DNA of 64,000 nucleotides from contig NC_009437.1 in NCBI RefSeq assembly GCF_000016545.1, positions 537,501-601,500 on the forward strand, given 5' to 3'. The DNA comes from Caldicellulosiruptor saccharolyticus DSM 8903 (GTDB lineage Bacteria > Bacillota > Thermoanaerobacteria > Caldicellulosiruptorales > Caldicellulosiruptoraceae). Positions 35,795 to 44,862 of this stretch are shown here, in pieces (positions within the stretch are counted from its first letter, which is position 1; every line of letters begins with the position of its first letter). The notes below the pieces were generated by a model. It saw nothing but the letters and a program-made list of their open reading frames with translations. It did not search any database and was not told the DNA's origin. A program made the position numbers and the translations under genes.

Positions 35795-36907
35795 TTACAG
35801 CTTTGACATTACATTTTTAGAAAGCTGCTTTATGCCCGCAAGCGCAAAAAACAAACAAAATGCTGTAACTATCCCAATGTCAACCGTCATACTTTCTATG
35901 GATTTGCCAGTTAGCACATTCTTTGTTAGATTTACTGCGTATGTTGTTGGGAAAAACAATGCAATCTTTTGAAGAAACTTTGGCATAATGCTGAGCGGCC
36001 AGTAGCAGCCACCAAGCATGCACATTATTGTTACGACCATTGAATTCAAACTTGCAAGTTTTCTCATGTCATTAACTATACTTATAAACATTACAGCAAA
36101 AGCAACAAACATAAAGCTACAAATGGAGAGAACTGAAATAACAATAAGTATGTTAGTTCCAAAAGTAAGTCTAAATGCATACGAACATAGCAGCACAAAA
36201 AAGATTAGCTGTAAAAATGTAATGGAAAATATGCTCAAGATAGACTGCAGAATATAGCTTTGCTTTGAAATTGGTGAGCATAAAATTCGCAGAATAACTC
36301 TTTCCTGGTAGTCTTTTAATATTATGTTAGAAGCATTTAATGCAAGCCAGAGCAGAGACATTATAAAAAATCCTGAGGCAAAAGCAATTGAAATAGAATT
36401 TGACTGGTGCTGAAAAATTTTATTTAATACAATTGGAGAATGCTCAAAAATATACTTTGAAGACTCTAAAAATTTAGAGCTGTTTATACGCTTTTGAGCA
36501 GCAAGTATTTTAAACACACTGTTTAGATATTCCTTCAAAATAATATGCGTTTCAGACTTTCCAAATGTATATATTTTTATATTTTTCTGTTTTTCATTAA
36601 TAATATCATCAACTGACTTGTTCTTTAAAACAACAACACAGTCAATACCGCTTTGAATCATCTGGCTTACAATTGATTTGGTAGGGTCAAAGGTTTTAAC
36701 ATCAAAACATTTTTTGAGCTCTTTTTCAATTAGTTTTACAACCTTGCTTTTTTCTTTGTCTGTGATAATTCCAATTTTATAAGAAGATTCAACGCTTAAT
36801 GTAAAAAAGGTTGAAAGAGTAACTGCAATTGAAGGAAGTATAATCATCAAAAATAGATTGAATTTGTCTTTCAAAAGGCGTTTTATATTTATCTTGAAAA
36901 CTGCCAT
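35795..36907 (-). CDS. ABC-2 type permease, second subunit
   Basis: 370 residues with an N-terminal membrane anchor (LFLMIILPSIAVTLSTFF), a soluble extracytoplasmic part (about 40-165), and five C-terminal helices typical of ABC2_membrane proteins. MCMLGGCYWPLSIMPKFLQK is the characteristic late segment. It overlaps the upstream permease gene by 19 bases. With its partner and the ATPase it forms a LnrMN-like exporter. Confidence 0.88.
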   Translation of the reverse strand: MAVFKINIKRLLKDKFNLFLMIILPSIAVTLSTFFTLSVESSYKIGIITDKEKSKVVKLIEKELKKCFDVKTFDPTKSIVSQMIQSGIDCVVVLKNKSVDDIINEKQKNIKIYTFGKSETHIILKEYLNSVFKILAAQKRINSSKFLESSKYIFEHSPIVLNKIFQHQSNSISIAFASGFFIMSLLWLALNASNIILKDYQERVILRILCSPISKQSYILQSILSIFSITFLQLIFFVLLCSYAFRLTFGTNILIVISVLSICSFMFVAFAVMFISIVNDMRKLASLNSMVVTIMCMLGGCYWPLSIMPKFLQKIALFFPTTYAVNLTKNVLTGKSIESMTVDIGIVTAFCLFFALAGIKQLSKNVMSKL

Positions 36908-38055
36908 AGTTTCACCTTCCTCATTAAAAGTATGCTAGTGAGAGCAATAATCAAACAAAGAAGAGAAAGATATACAAAAACATTTTTGACATGTGTTATT
37001 TCACTTGGATTGTAGATTATGGTAAAAAATGCAGACTGTACAGCACAGTTTGGTAGAATGTCTCTAAGGAAACTTAAAAATTTTGTGCTGATATCAATTC
37101 TTACATATCCTCCTGCCAAAAAGGTAGATATTACAGCAAATGAGCTAACTATAACATTTGAGAGTATATAGTTTTTAGAGATAAGAGCAATAAAAATTCC
37201 AAAAAGTATAGCAAAGATGCTGTAGATAAAAAGAAGTAAGAATATAATCCAAAGATTTTCACCCCAGTTTGCTTGGTAGATGTATTTTGAAAAAAGCACT
37301 ATTAAGCAAAGCTGAATATACAAAAATACCATCTGAGCAAAAGCTTTTGAAACAAATATAATTTGCGGATTTTTAGGTGATGCAAAAAGCCTTATGAGAG
37401 TATTTTGTTTTCTTTCTTCTTCAATTACTGCAATACCACCAAAACTGCCGTACAGTGCCATCATAACAACCATTGCAACAGCATAGTAATCAAGAGCTCT
37501 TGGGAAGTGACCCGAAAATGCAGATTCAAAATTTATTGATTTTGGTATGTCAGAAGGTGAATAAATACTTCTTGCAAATTTGTAGTAGTTTGCAAAAATA
37601 TTAAAATACACTTTGACAAATCCAGCTTCTTGTGAACCTCCTTTTGAGGTAATTTCAATGTCAAAATTCCCAAAAGGGCTATAATTTGAATGGTTATTCC
37701 TTTGATGCTCTTTGAATGTCACAACAGCAACGTATTTATTAGAAGATGAAAACTTTTTCAGTGCAGCCGACTTGGAAGCAAAAACTTCTGCATTGAATAA
37801 CTTAGTAAAAGTTTTATCGTATTTTAAAATAGTATCATAAATGCTTGGCTTGAGATTTACTTCAACAATGATTATATTCATCTTCGGAATATCCACTTGT
37901 TTAAAATATCCAGACAGTGCAGTTCCAAGTATGAAAATCAAGATGATTGGGAAGATTAGCATTATAGAAAGCAGGGGAATGCTCATAGCATTTTCTTTTA
38001 AAGTATATAAAAAGGCTTTAACTGCTGCTCTCATGGACAATCTCTCCTTTTTCAT
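36889..38055 (-). CDS. ABC-2 type permease, first subunit
   Basis: 388 residues with the same layout as its neighbour: an anchor helix (SIMLIFPIILIFILGTAL), an extracytoplasmic domain and five to six helices, including AGGYVRIDISTKFLSFLRD. It overlaps the ATPase gene by 38 bases, so translation is coupled. A start slightly inside at a later Met is possible. Confidence 0.88.
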   Translation of the reverse strand: MKKERLSMRAAVKAFLYTLKENAMSIPLLSIMLIFPIILIFILGTALSGYFKQVDIPKMNIIIVEVNLKPSIYDTILKYDKTFTKLFNAEVFASKSAALKKFSSSNKYVAVVTFKEHQRNNHSNYSPFGNFDIEITSKGGSQEAGFVKVYFNIFANYYKFARSIYSPSDIPKSINFESAFSGHFPRALDYYAVAMVVMMALYGSFGGIAVIEEERKQNTLIRLFASPKNPQIIFVSKAFAQMVFLYIQLCLIVLFSKYIYQANWGENLWIIFLLLFIYSIFAILFGIFIALISKNYILSNVIVSSFAVISTFLAGGYVRIDISTKFLSFLRDILPNCAVQSAFFTIIYNPSEITHVKNVFVYLSLLCLIIALTSILLMRKVKLWQFSR

Positions 38056-38983
38056 CTATGGTATAGCCCATCACTGCAAAGTAGAGCTTTTCCATTGTGG
38101 GCTTTTCATAAGATATGGAAAGTATTTCACATCCATCCTGAGACAAAGTTTCGACAATCTCTTTTATAAGATTTTTTGACTTTTCAACAGAAACTGTAAG
38201 TTCATCTCCAGTAAAAGCTACACTTTCAACTCCATCTAAGTTTTTGATTTTTGTCAGAACCTCATCTAAAATCTTGCTCAATTTTATCCTGATAATATTT
38301 GTATCTGACAGTTTTTTTAATAAAAATTCTTTTGAGCCATATTCGATGATTGTTCCTTTATTTATGAACGCAACAGATGTACAAATTCTATCAACCTCTT
38401 CAATGTAGTGGGTTGTATAGATTATTGTAATGCCGCTTTGCGCAAGTTTTTGCACAGATTCTAAAATTAGTTTTCTTGAGTATATGTCAATTCCAACAGT
38501 TGGCTCATCCATAATAAGAAGTTTGGGGCTATTAAGAAGAGCTGCTGCAATGTTTATTCTTCTTTTCATCCCGCCAGATAGGTTTTTGACCTGTTTTTTG
38601 ATGCTATCCTGCATCTGAACAAACTCTAAAGCAAACTCTATTCTCTCTTTCAAAAGCTTCCCTGAGAGGTTATAAAGCGAACCAAAAAAGCTTAAGTTTT
38701 CATACACAGTTAGGTTGCTGTAGAGCGAAATTTCCTGTGGTACAATTCCAATTTGTGATTTTAACTCTTTTAAAGCTTTGTTTAAAGGTTTTTCGAATAT
38801 ATAAATTTCGCCTCTGTCGATGTTAGTAAGTCCCAGTATGCAATTTATAAATGTAGTTTTGCCTGCACCATTTGGTCCCAAAAGCCCGAAAACTTCACCT
38901 TCTTTGATTGTCAGTGACAGGTTGTCAAGTGCTAAAACATTTCCATATCTTTTTACAAGGTTTTTGATTTCAAGCACAGTCAT
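38018..38983 (-). CDS. ABC transporter ATPase (LnrL/CcmA-like)
   Basis: 321 residues. Walker A GPNGAGKTT (about 35-43), signature NLSGGMKRR, Walker B LLIMDEPTVGID and switch TTHY are intact. A C-terminal domain of about 90 residues follows, as in drug-export ATPases of the DrrA/LnrL type. It heads the three-gene transporter operon. A perfect palindrome 80 bases upstream is a candidate regulator site. Confidence 0.93.
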   Translation of the reverse strand: MTVLEIKNLVKRYGNVLALDNLSLTIKEGEVFGLLGPNGAGKTTFINCILGLTNIDRGEIYIFEKPLNKALKELKSQIGIVPQEISLYSNLTVYENLSFFGSLYNLSGKLLKERIEFALEFVQMQDSIKKQVKNLSGGMKRRINIAAALLNSPKLLIMDEPTVGIDIYSRKLILESVQKLAQSGITIIYTTHYIEEVDRICTSVAFINKGTIIEYGSKEFLLKKLSDTNIIRIKLSKILDEVLTKIKNLDGVESVAFTGDELTVSVEKSKNLIKEIVETLSQDGCEILSISYEKPTMEKLYFAVMGYTIDEKGEIVHESSS

Positions 38984-39062
38984 AATTTCCCATCACCTTC
39001 TTAAGCATTTAAATATATTTTCTTTCAATAATTAGAATATACTATTGAAGAAATTTTTGTAG

Positions 39063-39074
39063 TGACATATGTCA
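39063..39074. promoter_or_regulatory. Palindrome TGACATATGTCA upstream of the ABC-2 operon
   Basis: A perfect 12-base palindrome 80 bases before the ATPase start, placed where a LuxR-type activator would bind. A TATATT-like box lies between it and the gene on the minus strand. Assignment to the regulator at 33191 is inference. Confidence 0.5.
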
Positions 39075-39119
39075 TGTTTTTATTAAAAGATTGTTTACAA
39101 ATTTTTAAACATTTCTTTA

Positions 39120-39375
39120 TACTTTTTTAAAAAATTTTGGGTTAAATATTAAGTAGAAAGGCTAACGAGAAAAGAACAAAAGATGCCAACAAGAGACTCC
39201 TCCTTTTAGAATAGATTTTGGAAGGGGCTGGATTGGTCAAAGGCTTTGTCCTTTACCTCCGCCCCTTTCTTTGTTGAGGAGTTTGGATAAAAAGTGGAGT
39301 TGAGGTTTCACGCATGATTTCCCCTTTTTTAGAATATATAGAATAAGAGCCCTCAAAATAGAGGGCTCTTTTTTG
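39120..39375 (+). other. Non-coding stretch ending in a strong terminator; candidate small RNA
   Basis: No gene is evident. GGAAGGGGCTGG (about 39220) can pair with CCTCCGCCCCTTT (about 39257). A stem AAGAGCCCTC/GAGGGCTCTT with a T-run lies at 39345-39375 on the plus strand. There is no coding gene for it to terminate, so a small transcript is possible. Only very short frames with start codons (8-10 codons) occur. Confidence 0.4.
39345..39375 (+). terminator. Strong plus-strand terminator hairpin
   Basis: AAGAGCCCTC, a six-base loop, GAGGGCTCTT and then TTTT. Perfect ten-base stem. Confidence 0.88.
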
Positions 39376-39399
39376 AGAACTTACGAGCCGGCATTTTAT

Positions 39400-39600
39400 T
39401 AGTCGGGTGCCGGTTACCGACAAAACTTACTTGAGAAAAAACACTTTTCTATTAACAATTGTACCCCTTTTCTCGTTTTAAGTTATGAATAGTGTTTAAA
39501 ATATTAAAAATAATTAAAAATTTTATTAAACACTATTCTTAGTTAGACTATATTCAGCCTAACTGGGTGTAACCCCACACCCTCTATCCCCTTAGCAAAT
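39400..39600 (-). ncRNA. Candidate omega/re-RNA region at the tnpB 3' end
   Basis: Downstream of and overlapping the tnpB stop, the minus strand holds a GGGTGTGG/CCACACCC-like hairpin (about 39562-39585) and the long GAATAGTGTTTA stem. Known tnpB guide RNAs come from this position. No transcript boundary can be read. Confidence 0.4.
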
Positions 39601-40860
39601 TCTTCGGGGAATACTTTTCTTATAATATTATACGCACTGTTCACATCCGCATTTATTAATATCCCTTTGTTGCTCCTAAATAAGCCTCTCTTTATTCTTC
39701 GACGTGGATTATAGTTTATTTCATTGATTTCTTCTCCATCTAAAAAACTGCAGCCACTTGTGTAGCTCTCTTCTGTAATTATTATGTTAATTCCTTCTTC
39801 TTCACACTTATATTTGAGCATATTTACAAACTGATAAAATGGTATCGAAGCAAAATTTTGATTATTTACTTTGCCAAGCTCTATCTCCTGCTTCCAATTC
39901 GGATTATACCTAACAACAAGGCTGTCTATATCATATTGTTTACACCAATTAACTATAAAACGGCTTGCTTTGTGCATAAAATCCTTAATCTTGTTGTTCC
40001 TCTTTAAAGTCAACTTCTCTATTCTTTTGCTACTGCCTCTGTTGCCTACATAACTCATAAGCTGTGCTCTTTTCTTGTTGTAATACTGATTTATTGACTT
40101 AATAACTTTGCCATTAATAACAATAGGCTTTATGCCTATGTTATTTACCAGAGTTACAAAGTTATTAAGCCCTAAATCTATTCCTGCTATCCTCTTTGGT
40201 GGTCTTTGTATCTTTGCTATTTCCTTTTCATAAACTATTTCAACTACATAAATGCTTCCTTTTGGAATTATCCTGACTTCTTTTAATTTGTCTGTTATTC
40301 TTGTCTTTAGCTTTAATTCTGTCTTCGGAAAAGTCAAATAACCATTTTTTTTTAATCCTGCACTACTGATTTGTGAAAATAGCTATGCTCCTGCCGTCTC
40401 TCTTCTTATACTTTGGCAATTTAGGTCTGCCCAAAAATTTGGTTTTATCTTTACTCCATTCTTCTATAGCTTTAAAAAATGACTTCCAGTTCCTATCAAG
40501 AAGTCTTAGGATTTGCTGTGATGTTTGGGCAGGCAAGTTTTTATAAGTCTCATGTTCTTTTAACATTTTGTCAAGTTCTCTGTATCTTATCCATCTGCCA
40601 TTGTGTATAAATTCCTGTCTTACAGTGTAGTTTGCAAAGTTGTATAAATTCTTTGCTGCAAAACACACTTTATCACAATAATTCCAAAACTCATGATTTC
40701 TCTTTATCTGTATTCTCTCCACTCTCTTGACTATTATCTTCAAACACCTCTTTTGTTTTGGAGTTGAAACTCTTGCACAAATATATGTTTTTCTTTTAAC
40801 ACCTTTCATAAAAATTTTGTATACGTCTTCCTGGTTATAATTATAAAATCCATTTGGCAT
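39543..40860 (-). pseudogene. tnpB: tnpB (RNA-guided nuclease of IS605 elements), broken
   Basis: Two adjacent frames together make one TnpB. The first (40860-40363) holds the N-terminal helix-turn-helix and helical bundle and ends GRSIAIFTNQ at a TAG. The second (to 39543) starts after a run of nine T (40345-40353) and holds the RuvC residues: GIDLGLNNFVTLV (Asp), a Glu in IITEESYTSGCS and NADVNSAYNI (Asp). Relatives read through this point as NQ-x-CRIK...YLTFP, so both a nonsense codon and a homopolymer frameshift separate the halves. The nuclease should be inactive. Confidence 0.9.
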
Positions 40861-40990
40861 AACTGTTACTCTTATTCTGCCTTCTTTTACGTATGCAAAT
40901 ATATTTTATCAAAAATCTTAATATGTTTAAAACTGTTTATTAATTTTTGCCACTATATCAAGAATATTTTTTTAATTGGTCAAGATGATG

Positions 40991-41177
40991 ATTTTTTTTC
41001 TAAGTAAATTCTTTAAGTTTAAAAATAAAAATTTAGTACTTATGAATTTTTTAGTTTCGTGAATTCCATAGAAATTTAAAGAAAAAATACAAAGTAATAT
41101 TTATGCTTCATTAAACATAAATGACCAAATAGAATTTACAAAATTCAAAATATTCTCTAAAAATTTATAAACATCTC
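40991..41177. other. AT-rich gap between tnpB element and HepT gene
   Basis: No gene or clear signal is seen here. Confidence 0.5.
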
Positions 41178-41555
41178 CTATTTTTCGTCAATAAAATTTT
41201 TTAAATATTCCCATCGAATATCTAAATATTGGTGAGCTAGTATATTGTGCAATCTTGCAACTTCTGCGATAGATGTAGCGAGAGCAATATCTATTATATT
41301 GAATTCAGAAAGTTTTAATATCATTTCTCTGTAAAAGTCAGGTACTTGAACATCTGAGTTTGCAATAATAATTTTTAATATGTCGATTATAGCATTTGCA
41401 ATATTTTCAATTATTCTTTCAACGTTTCGCCTTATAAACCTGTCTTTCCTATATTCTTCAAAAGTTGAGTTTTTATACTGTTCCAAATCTTCAATTTCTA
41501 AGTAAATAAAGTTAACTCTTTTCAATATACTCAACTTATTTTGATGTTCAAGCAC
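41178..41555 (-). CDS. HepT-like HEPN ribonuclease toxin
   Basis: 125 residues, all helical, starting from GTG 41555. The HEPN active-site pattern is seen in ARLHNILAHQYLDI (about 105-118), an R-x-x-N...H-x-Y arrangement typical of HepT/DUF86. Such proteins cut tRNA and are kept silent by a partner MntA nucleotidyltransferase that AMPylates the tyrosine. Its start overlaps the end of an upstream frame by eight bases, but that frame is only a short remnant. Confidence 0.82.
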   Translation of the reverse strand: MLEHQNKLSILKRVNFIYLEIEDLEQYKNSTFEEYRKDRFIRRNVERIIENIANAIIDILKIIIANSDVQVPDFYREMILKLSEFNIIDIALATSIAEVARLHNILAHQYLDIRWEYLKNFIDEK

Positions 41556-41692
41556 TTTTATTCCTTTTTTCCAGCCTTATCTTAAAAATTTCTAAAAGAG
41601 TTTCTCTAAAGTCTTCAGCTTCCTGAGGAATTTCTAAAAAATAATCAGTAAAGACATGCCAGTTCCAAAAGTCTAAAAAATTCAAATTAGCA
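41548..41692 (-). pseudogene. C-terminal remnant upstream of HepT, probably mntA
   Basis: An open frame of about 47 codons reads NLNFLDFWNWHVFTDYFLEI and ends FKIRLEKRNKSA, with its TGA overlapping the HepT GTG. It has no start codon and runs into the end of the DUF554 gene, where a stop closes it. Position and overlap match the MntA-HepT arrangement, but the sequence left is too short to prove family. Confidence 0.55.
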
Positions 41693-42419
41693 AGTTAACC
41701 ACATACCACAGGGCAGGCACAAATATTGCAGGGAGAAGATTGCCCACTTTGATTTTAGATACTCCAAGCATATTAAGACCTATTGCAAATATCAAAACAG
41801 AGCCTACCATTGACATCTGCAAAACAACTGTGTCTGTCAAAAATGGTTTTATCAAGCCAGCTAAAAGAGTTATGCTACCTTGATATATAAGCACTGCAAC
41901 GCTTGAAAACATAACGCCTATTCCAAGTGTTGCTGAAAATATTATGGATGTTACTCCGTCTAAAATAGACTTTGCAAAGAGAATAGAAAAATTGCGATTC
42001 AGTCCATCTTCCAAAGACCCTACAATTGCCATGGCTCCAACACAGAACACAAGGCTTGCCGTGACAAACCCCTCTGTAAATGTAGAATTTTCTGATTTTA
42101 TCACCTTCGATACTGCCTTTTTTATTTTCTCACCAAGTCTGTCCAAAAAATCTTCAATTTTCAATATTTCACCTACAAATCCGCCAATTACAAGTGAGAA
42201 TATCATAAGCATTATGTACTGCCTGTCAATTCTGCCGCTATTTAGAACTTTGAATATGCCCTGAAGCACCCCCGATATTCCGATGAAGATGACAGATAGC
42301 GATATTGCCTGCATAATTGTAGATTTGAACCTTTCTGGGATTCCAAACTTTAACACAAGCCCCAAAATCGAGCCTACAATTACAGCAGCAGCGTTTACAA
42401 TAGTCCCAAGACCTATCAT
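41682..42419 (-). CDS. DUF554-family membrane protein
   Basis: 245 residues with six or seven membrane helices. MIGLGTIVNAAAVIVGSILG opens the protein, and VTASLVFCVGAMAIVGSLED (about 120-139) is the family signature. Function unknown; relatives (YdfK-type) are described as possible transporters. GGAGC lies before the ATG. Divergent from the MarR operon. Confidence 0.9.
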   Translation of the reverse strand: MIGLGTIVNAAAVIVGSILGLVLKFGIPERFKSTIMQAISLSVIFIGISGVLQGIFKVLNSGRIDRQYIMLMIFSLVIGGFVGEILKIEDFLDRLGEKIKKAVSKVIKSENSTFTEGFVTASLVFCVGAMAIVGSLEDGLNRNFSILFAKSILDGVTSIIFSATLGIGVMFSSVAVLIYQGSITLLAGLIKPFLTDTVVLQMSMVGSVLIFAIGLNMLGVSKIKVGNLLPAIFVPALWYVVNLLI

Positions 42420-42443
42420 TTTGTCAGCTCCTTCATAAAAATT

Positions 42444-42494
42444 TTGCTGATGGTCAGGTAAATGTGTTATAATAGTTATGTAAAAATAACTATT
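42444..42494 (+). promoter_or_regulatory. Promoter and MarR-type operator of the marR-ABC operon
   Basis: TTGCTG (42444-42449), 18 bases, TATAAT (42468-42473). Overlapping the -10 is the palindrome AATAGTTAT (42471-42479) / ATAACTATT (42486-42494). A repressor bound there would block transcription, so autoregulation by the MarR protein is likely. A 150-base leader separates it from the first gene. Confidence 0.7.
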
Positions 42495-42644
42495 TCATAT
42501 TAATCATATAAGGTTTCAATAAAAGTCGATTATATTTTTATAATAATTTTTGAAACTTCTTTATGTTAAAATAACATTTTTTTTGGATATTATATTATTT
42601 TTCAATTGCAATTTCAAATTTTTTTAAAAAGGTGGTGCACAAGA

Positions 42645-43133
42645 GTGAATCTCTCTAAAAAAATTTTAGGTCAAATAGCTGAAAATATGTTATCTATATT
42701 TCCGATGATAACAAAAAACATTTTAAAAAAGGACGAATTTACTGAAAAGTATGGGCTCCCACCACGATTTATCCATATTTTGCATGTCGTAGATAGTTTT
42801 GGACCAATGAGTATATCTGAGCTTGCAAGAAGGCTTTCTATCTCTGCACCCAACATGACACCAGTTTTAGACAAACTTATTTCAGAAGGGTATATAGATA
42901 GGATAAAAGATGAATCAGACAGGAGAATTTCCATAATCAAAACGACAGAAAAAGGCAAATGGTTGCTTGAACTTCATATGCAATGGGTAAATCAAAACCT
43001 GGGAAAAAGTCTTGAAAAGCTTTCTGAGGACGAGATCGAGGAACTTTGGTATTTGCTAAAAAGGCTAAAAAAGCTTGTGGTGAAAATGATAAGTACAGGT
43101 CAGCAAAAGGGGGATGAAGAAATTAATGTTTAA
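42645..43133 (+). CDS. MarR-family transcriptional regulator
   Basis: 162 residues from GTG 42645, chosen because AAAGGTGG lies about ten bases upstream; the open frame extends further but without a site. The winged helix reads MSISELARRLSISAPNMTPV, then LDKLISEGYIDR and the wing DESDRRISIIKTTEKG. It probably represses the two ABC exporter genes that follow and overlap it. Confidence 0.92.
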   Translation: MNLSKKILGQIAENMLSIFPMITKNILKKDEFTEKYGLPPRFIHILHVVDSFGPMSISELARRLSISAPNMTPVLDKLISEGYIDRIKDESDRRISIIKTTEKGKWLLELHMQWVNQNLGKSLEKLSEDEIEELWYLLKRLKKLVVKMISTGQQKGDEEINV

Positions 43134-44862
43134 GCTTTTTAGATATTTAAGACCCTATACATGGGCAGTGGTATTGGCTCCGCTTTTTATGCTTTTAGAG
43201 GTTGTGATGGACCTCATGCAGCCAAGGTTTTTGGAGAGAATAATAGATGTTGGACTCAAAAACGGGGATATGGCATACATTTTCAGAACCGGGCTTTTGA
43301 TGATTTTGGCAGCGTTAATAGGAATGGTTGGCGGTGGCGGATGTGTTGTGTTTTCAAGCATTGCAAGCCAAAACTTTGCATTTGATTTAAGAAATGACCT
43401 GTTCAAGAAGATAATGGCATTTTCGTTCAAAAACATTGACAGGTTCAAACCAGAAACTCTTATCACAAGGCTTACAAACGATGTCATGCAAATGCAAAAT
43501 GTTGTCATGATGTCTTTGAGAATTGTTGTAAGAGCTCCACTTCTTTTCATTGGCGGGCTTGTGATGGCAGTTATGATAAATCCAAAGCTTTCCATCATTT
43601 TATTTATTGCAATTCCCTTTGTAATTTTAATATTTTACTTTATGGTCAAAAAGAGTTTTCCACTGTTTTCAACTCTTCAAAAGAAAATAGATAGGGTCAA
43701 TGCAGTTATGCGTGAGAATTTACTAGGAGCTCGACTTGTAAAGGCATTTGTCAGGCATGAACATGAAAAGTCAAGGTTTTTAAAGGCAAATCAAGACCTT
43801 TTGAATATATCATTCCAAGCCTTTGGACTGATTGTAATTACAATGCCACTTTTTGTGTTTGTAATGAACATGAGTATGGTAGGGGTTGTATGGTTTGGGG
43901 CAGTTCAGATAAAAGCAGCCAATATGCAGGTTGGTGAGCTTATGGCATTTATAAACTACACATTGCAAATTCTATTTTCGTTGATGATGATAGGCAATAT
44001 CTTTTTGTTCATTACAAGGGCCAGTGCGTCTGCTGAGAGAATAAATGAGGTTTTGAATTGTGAGATTGACATCAAGAACAAAGATGGGGCGATTACAACT
44101 CCTATAAAAGAAGGAAAGGTAGAATTTAGAAATGTCACATTTTATTACAATGAAGAAGAAAAAAGCCCTGCTATTGATGGAATCTCTTTTGTTGCAAAGC
44201 CAGGTGAAGTTGTTGGGATAATAGGTACAACAGGTTCAGGAAAATCAACTTTAGTAAGTCTTATCCCAAGACTTTACGATGCTACAGAAGGCGAGGTTTT
44301 GATTGACGGAATAAATGTTAAAGACTATGATGTGACCGTTTTGAGAAAGAATATCAGCATGGTATTGCAGGATACTGTACTTTTCACAGGGACTATAAAA
44401 GATAACATTGCATGGGGAAATGAAGATGCATCAATGGAAGAGATAATAGAGGCAGCAAAAGTTGCCCAGGCTCATGACTTTATAATGAGTTTTGAAAAGG
44501 GTTATGACACAGAGGTATCTGAGCGAGGTGTGAATCTCTCCGGTGGACAAAAACAGAGAATCTCTATTGCGAGGGCTATCTTAAAAAAGCCAAAGATACT
44601 CATTTTAGATGACTGCACATCAGCTGTTGACATGGCGACAGAAAAAAGAATCCAAGCAGCCTTGAAAGAATATATCAAAGGGACCACTACATTTATAATT
44701 GCTCAGAGAATCTCTTCTATAAAACATGCAGACAAAATTTTGGTGATGGATGGTGGAAGGATTGTAGCCCAGGGTACACATGAAGAACTTCTAAAGAGCT
44801 GCCCAATTTATCAGGAGATTTACCAGACTCAAATGGGAGAGGGGGAAAAAGAAATTGCCTGA
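43114..44862 (+). CDS. Heterodimeric ABC exporter subunit A
   Basis: 582 residues: six membrane helices (about 15-300) and a nucleotide-binding domain with Walker A GTTGSGKST, signature NLSGGQKQR and Walker B ILILDDCTSAVD. After Walker B there is Asp rather than the catalytic Glu, as in the degenerate site of heterodimeric exporters. The start overlaps marR by 20 bases; a second ATG at 43126 has the better distance to AAAGGGGG. It exports drugs or lipids with its partner. Confidence 0.93.
   Translation: MKKLMFKLFRYLRPYTWAVVLAPLFMLLEVVMDLMQPRFLERIIDVGLKNGDMAYIFRTGLLMILAALIGMVGGGGCVVFSSIASQNFAFDLRNDLFKKIMAFSFKNIDRFKPETLITRLTNDVMQMQNVVMMSLRIVVRAPLLFIGGLVMAVMINPKLSIILFIAIPFVILIFYFMVKKSFPLFSTLQKKIDRVNAVMRENLLGARLVKAFVRHEHEKSRFLKANQDLLNISFQAFGLIVITMPLFVFVMNMSMVGVVWFGAVQIKAANMQVGELMAFINYTLQILFSLMMIGNIFLFITRASASAERINEVLNCEIDIKNKDGAITTPIKEGKVEFRNVTFYYNEEEKSPAIDGISFVAKPGEVVGIIGTTGSGKSTLVSLIPRLYDATEGEVLIDGINVKDYDVTVLRKNISMVLQDTVLFTGTIKDNIAWGNEDASMEEIIEAAKVAQAHDFIMSFEKGYDTEVSERGVNLSGGQKQRISIARAILKKPKILILDDCTSAVDMATEKRIQAALKEYIKGTTTFIIAQRISSIKHADKILVMDGGRIVAQGTHEELLKSCPIYQEIYQTQMGEGEKEIA

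Larger units (their letters stand above)
39385..40990 (-). mobile_element. IS200/IS605-type (IS1341-like) element with tnpB only
   Basis: A dead tnpB gene (39543-40860) is flanked by hairpin-forming ends. No tnpA is present. Left of the gene, GAATAGTGTTTA and TAAACACTATTC (about 39487-39540) form a long stem, and GCCGGCA/TGCCGGT pair around 39391-39414. These are typical of a subterminal recognition end and of the guide-RNA (omega/re-RNA) region downstream of tnpB. The exact boundaries are not determined. Confidence 0.65.
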
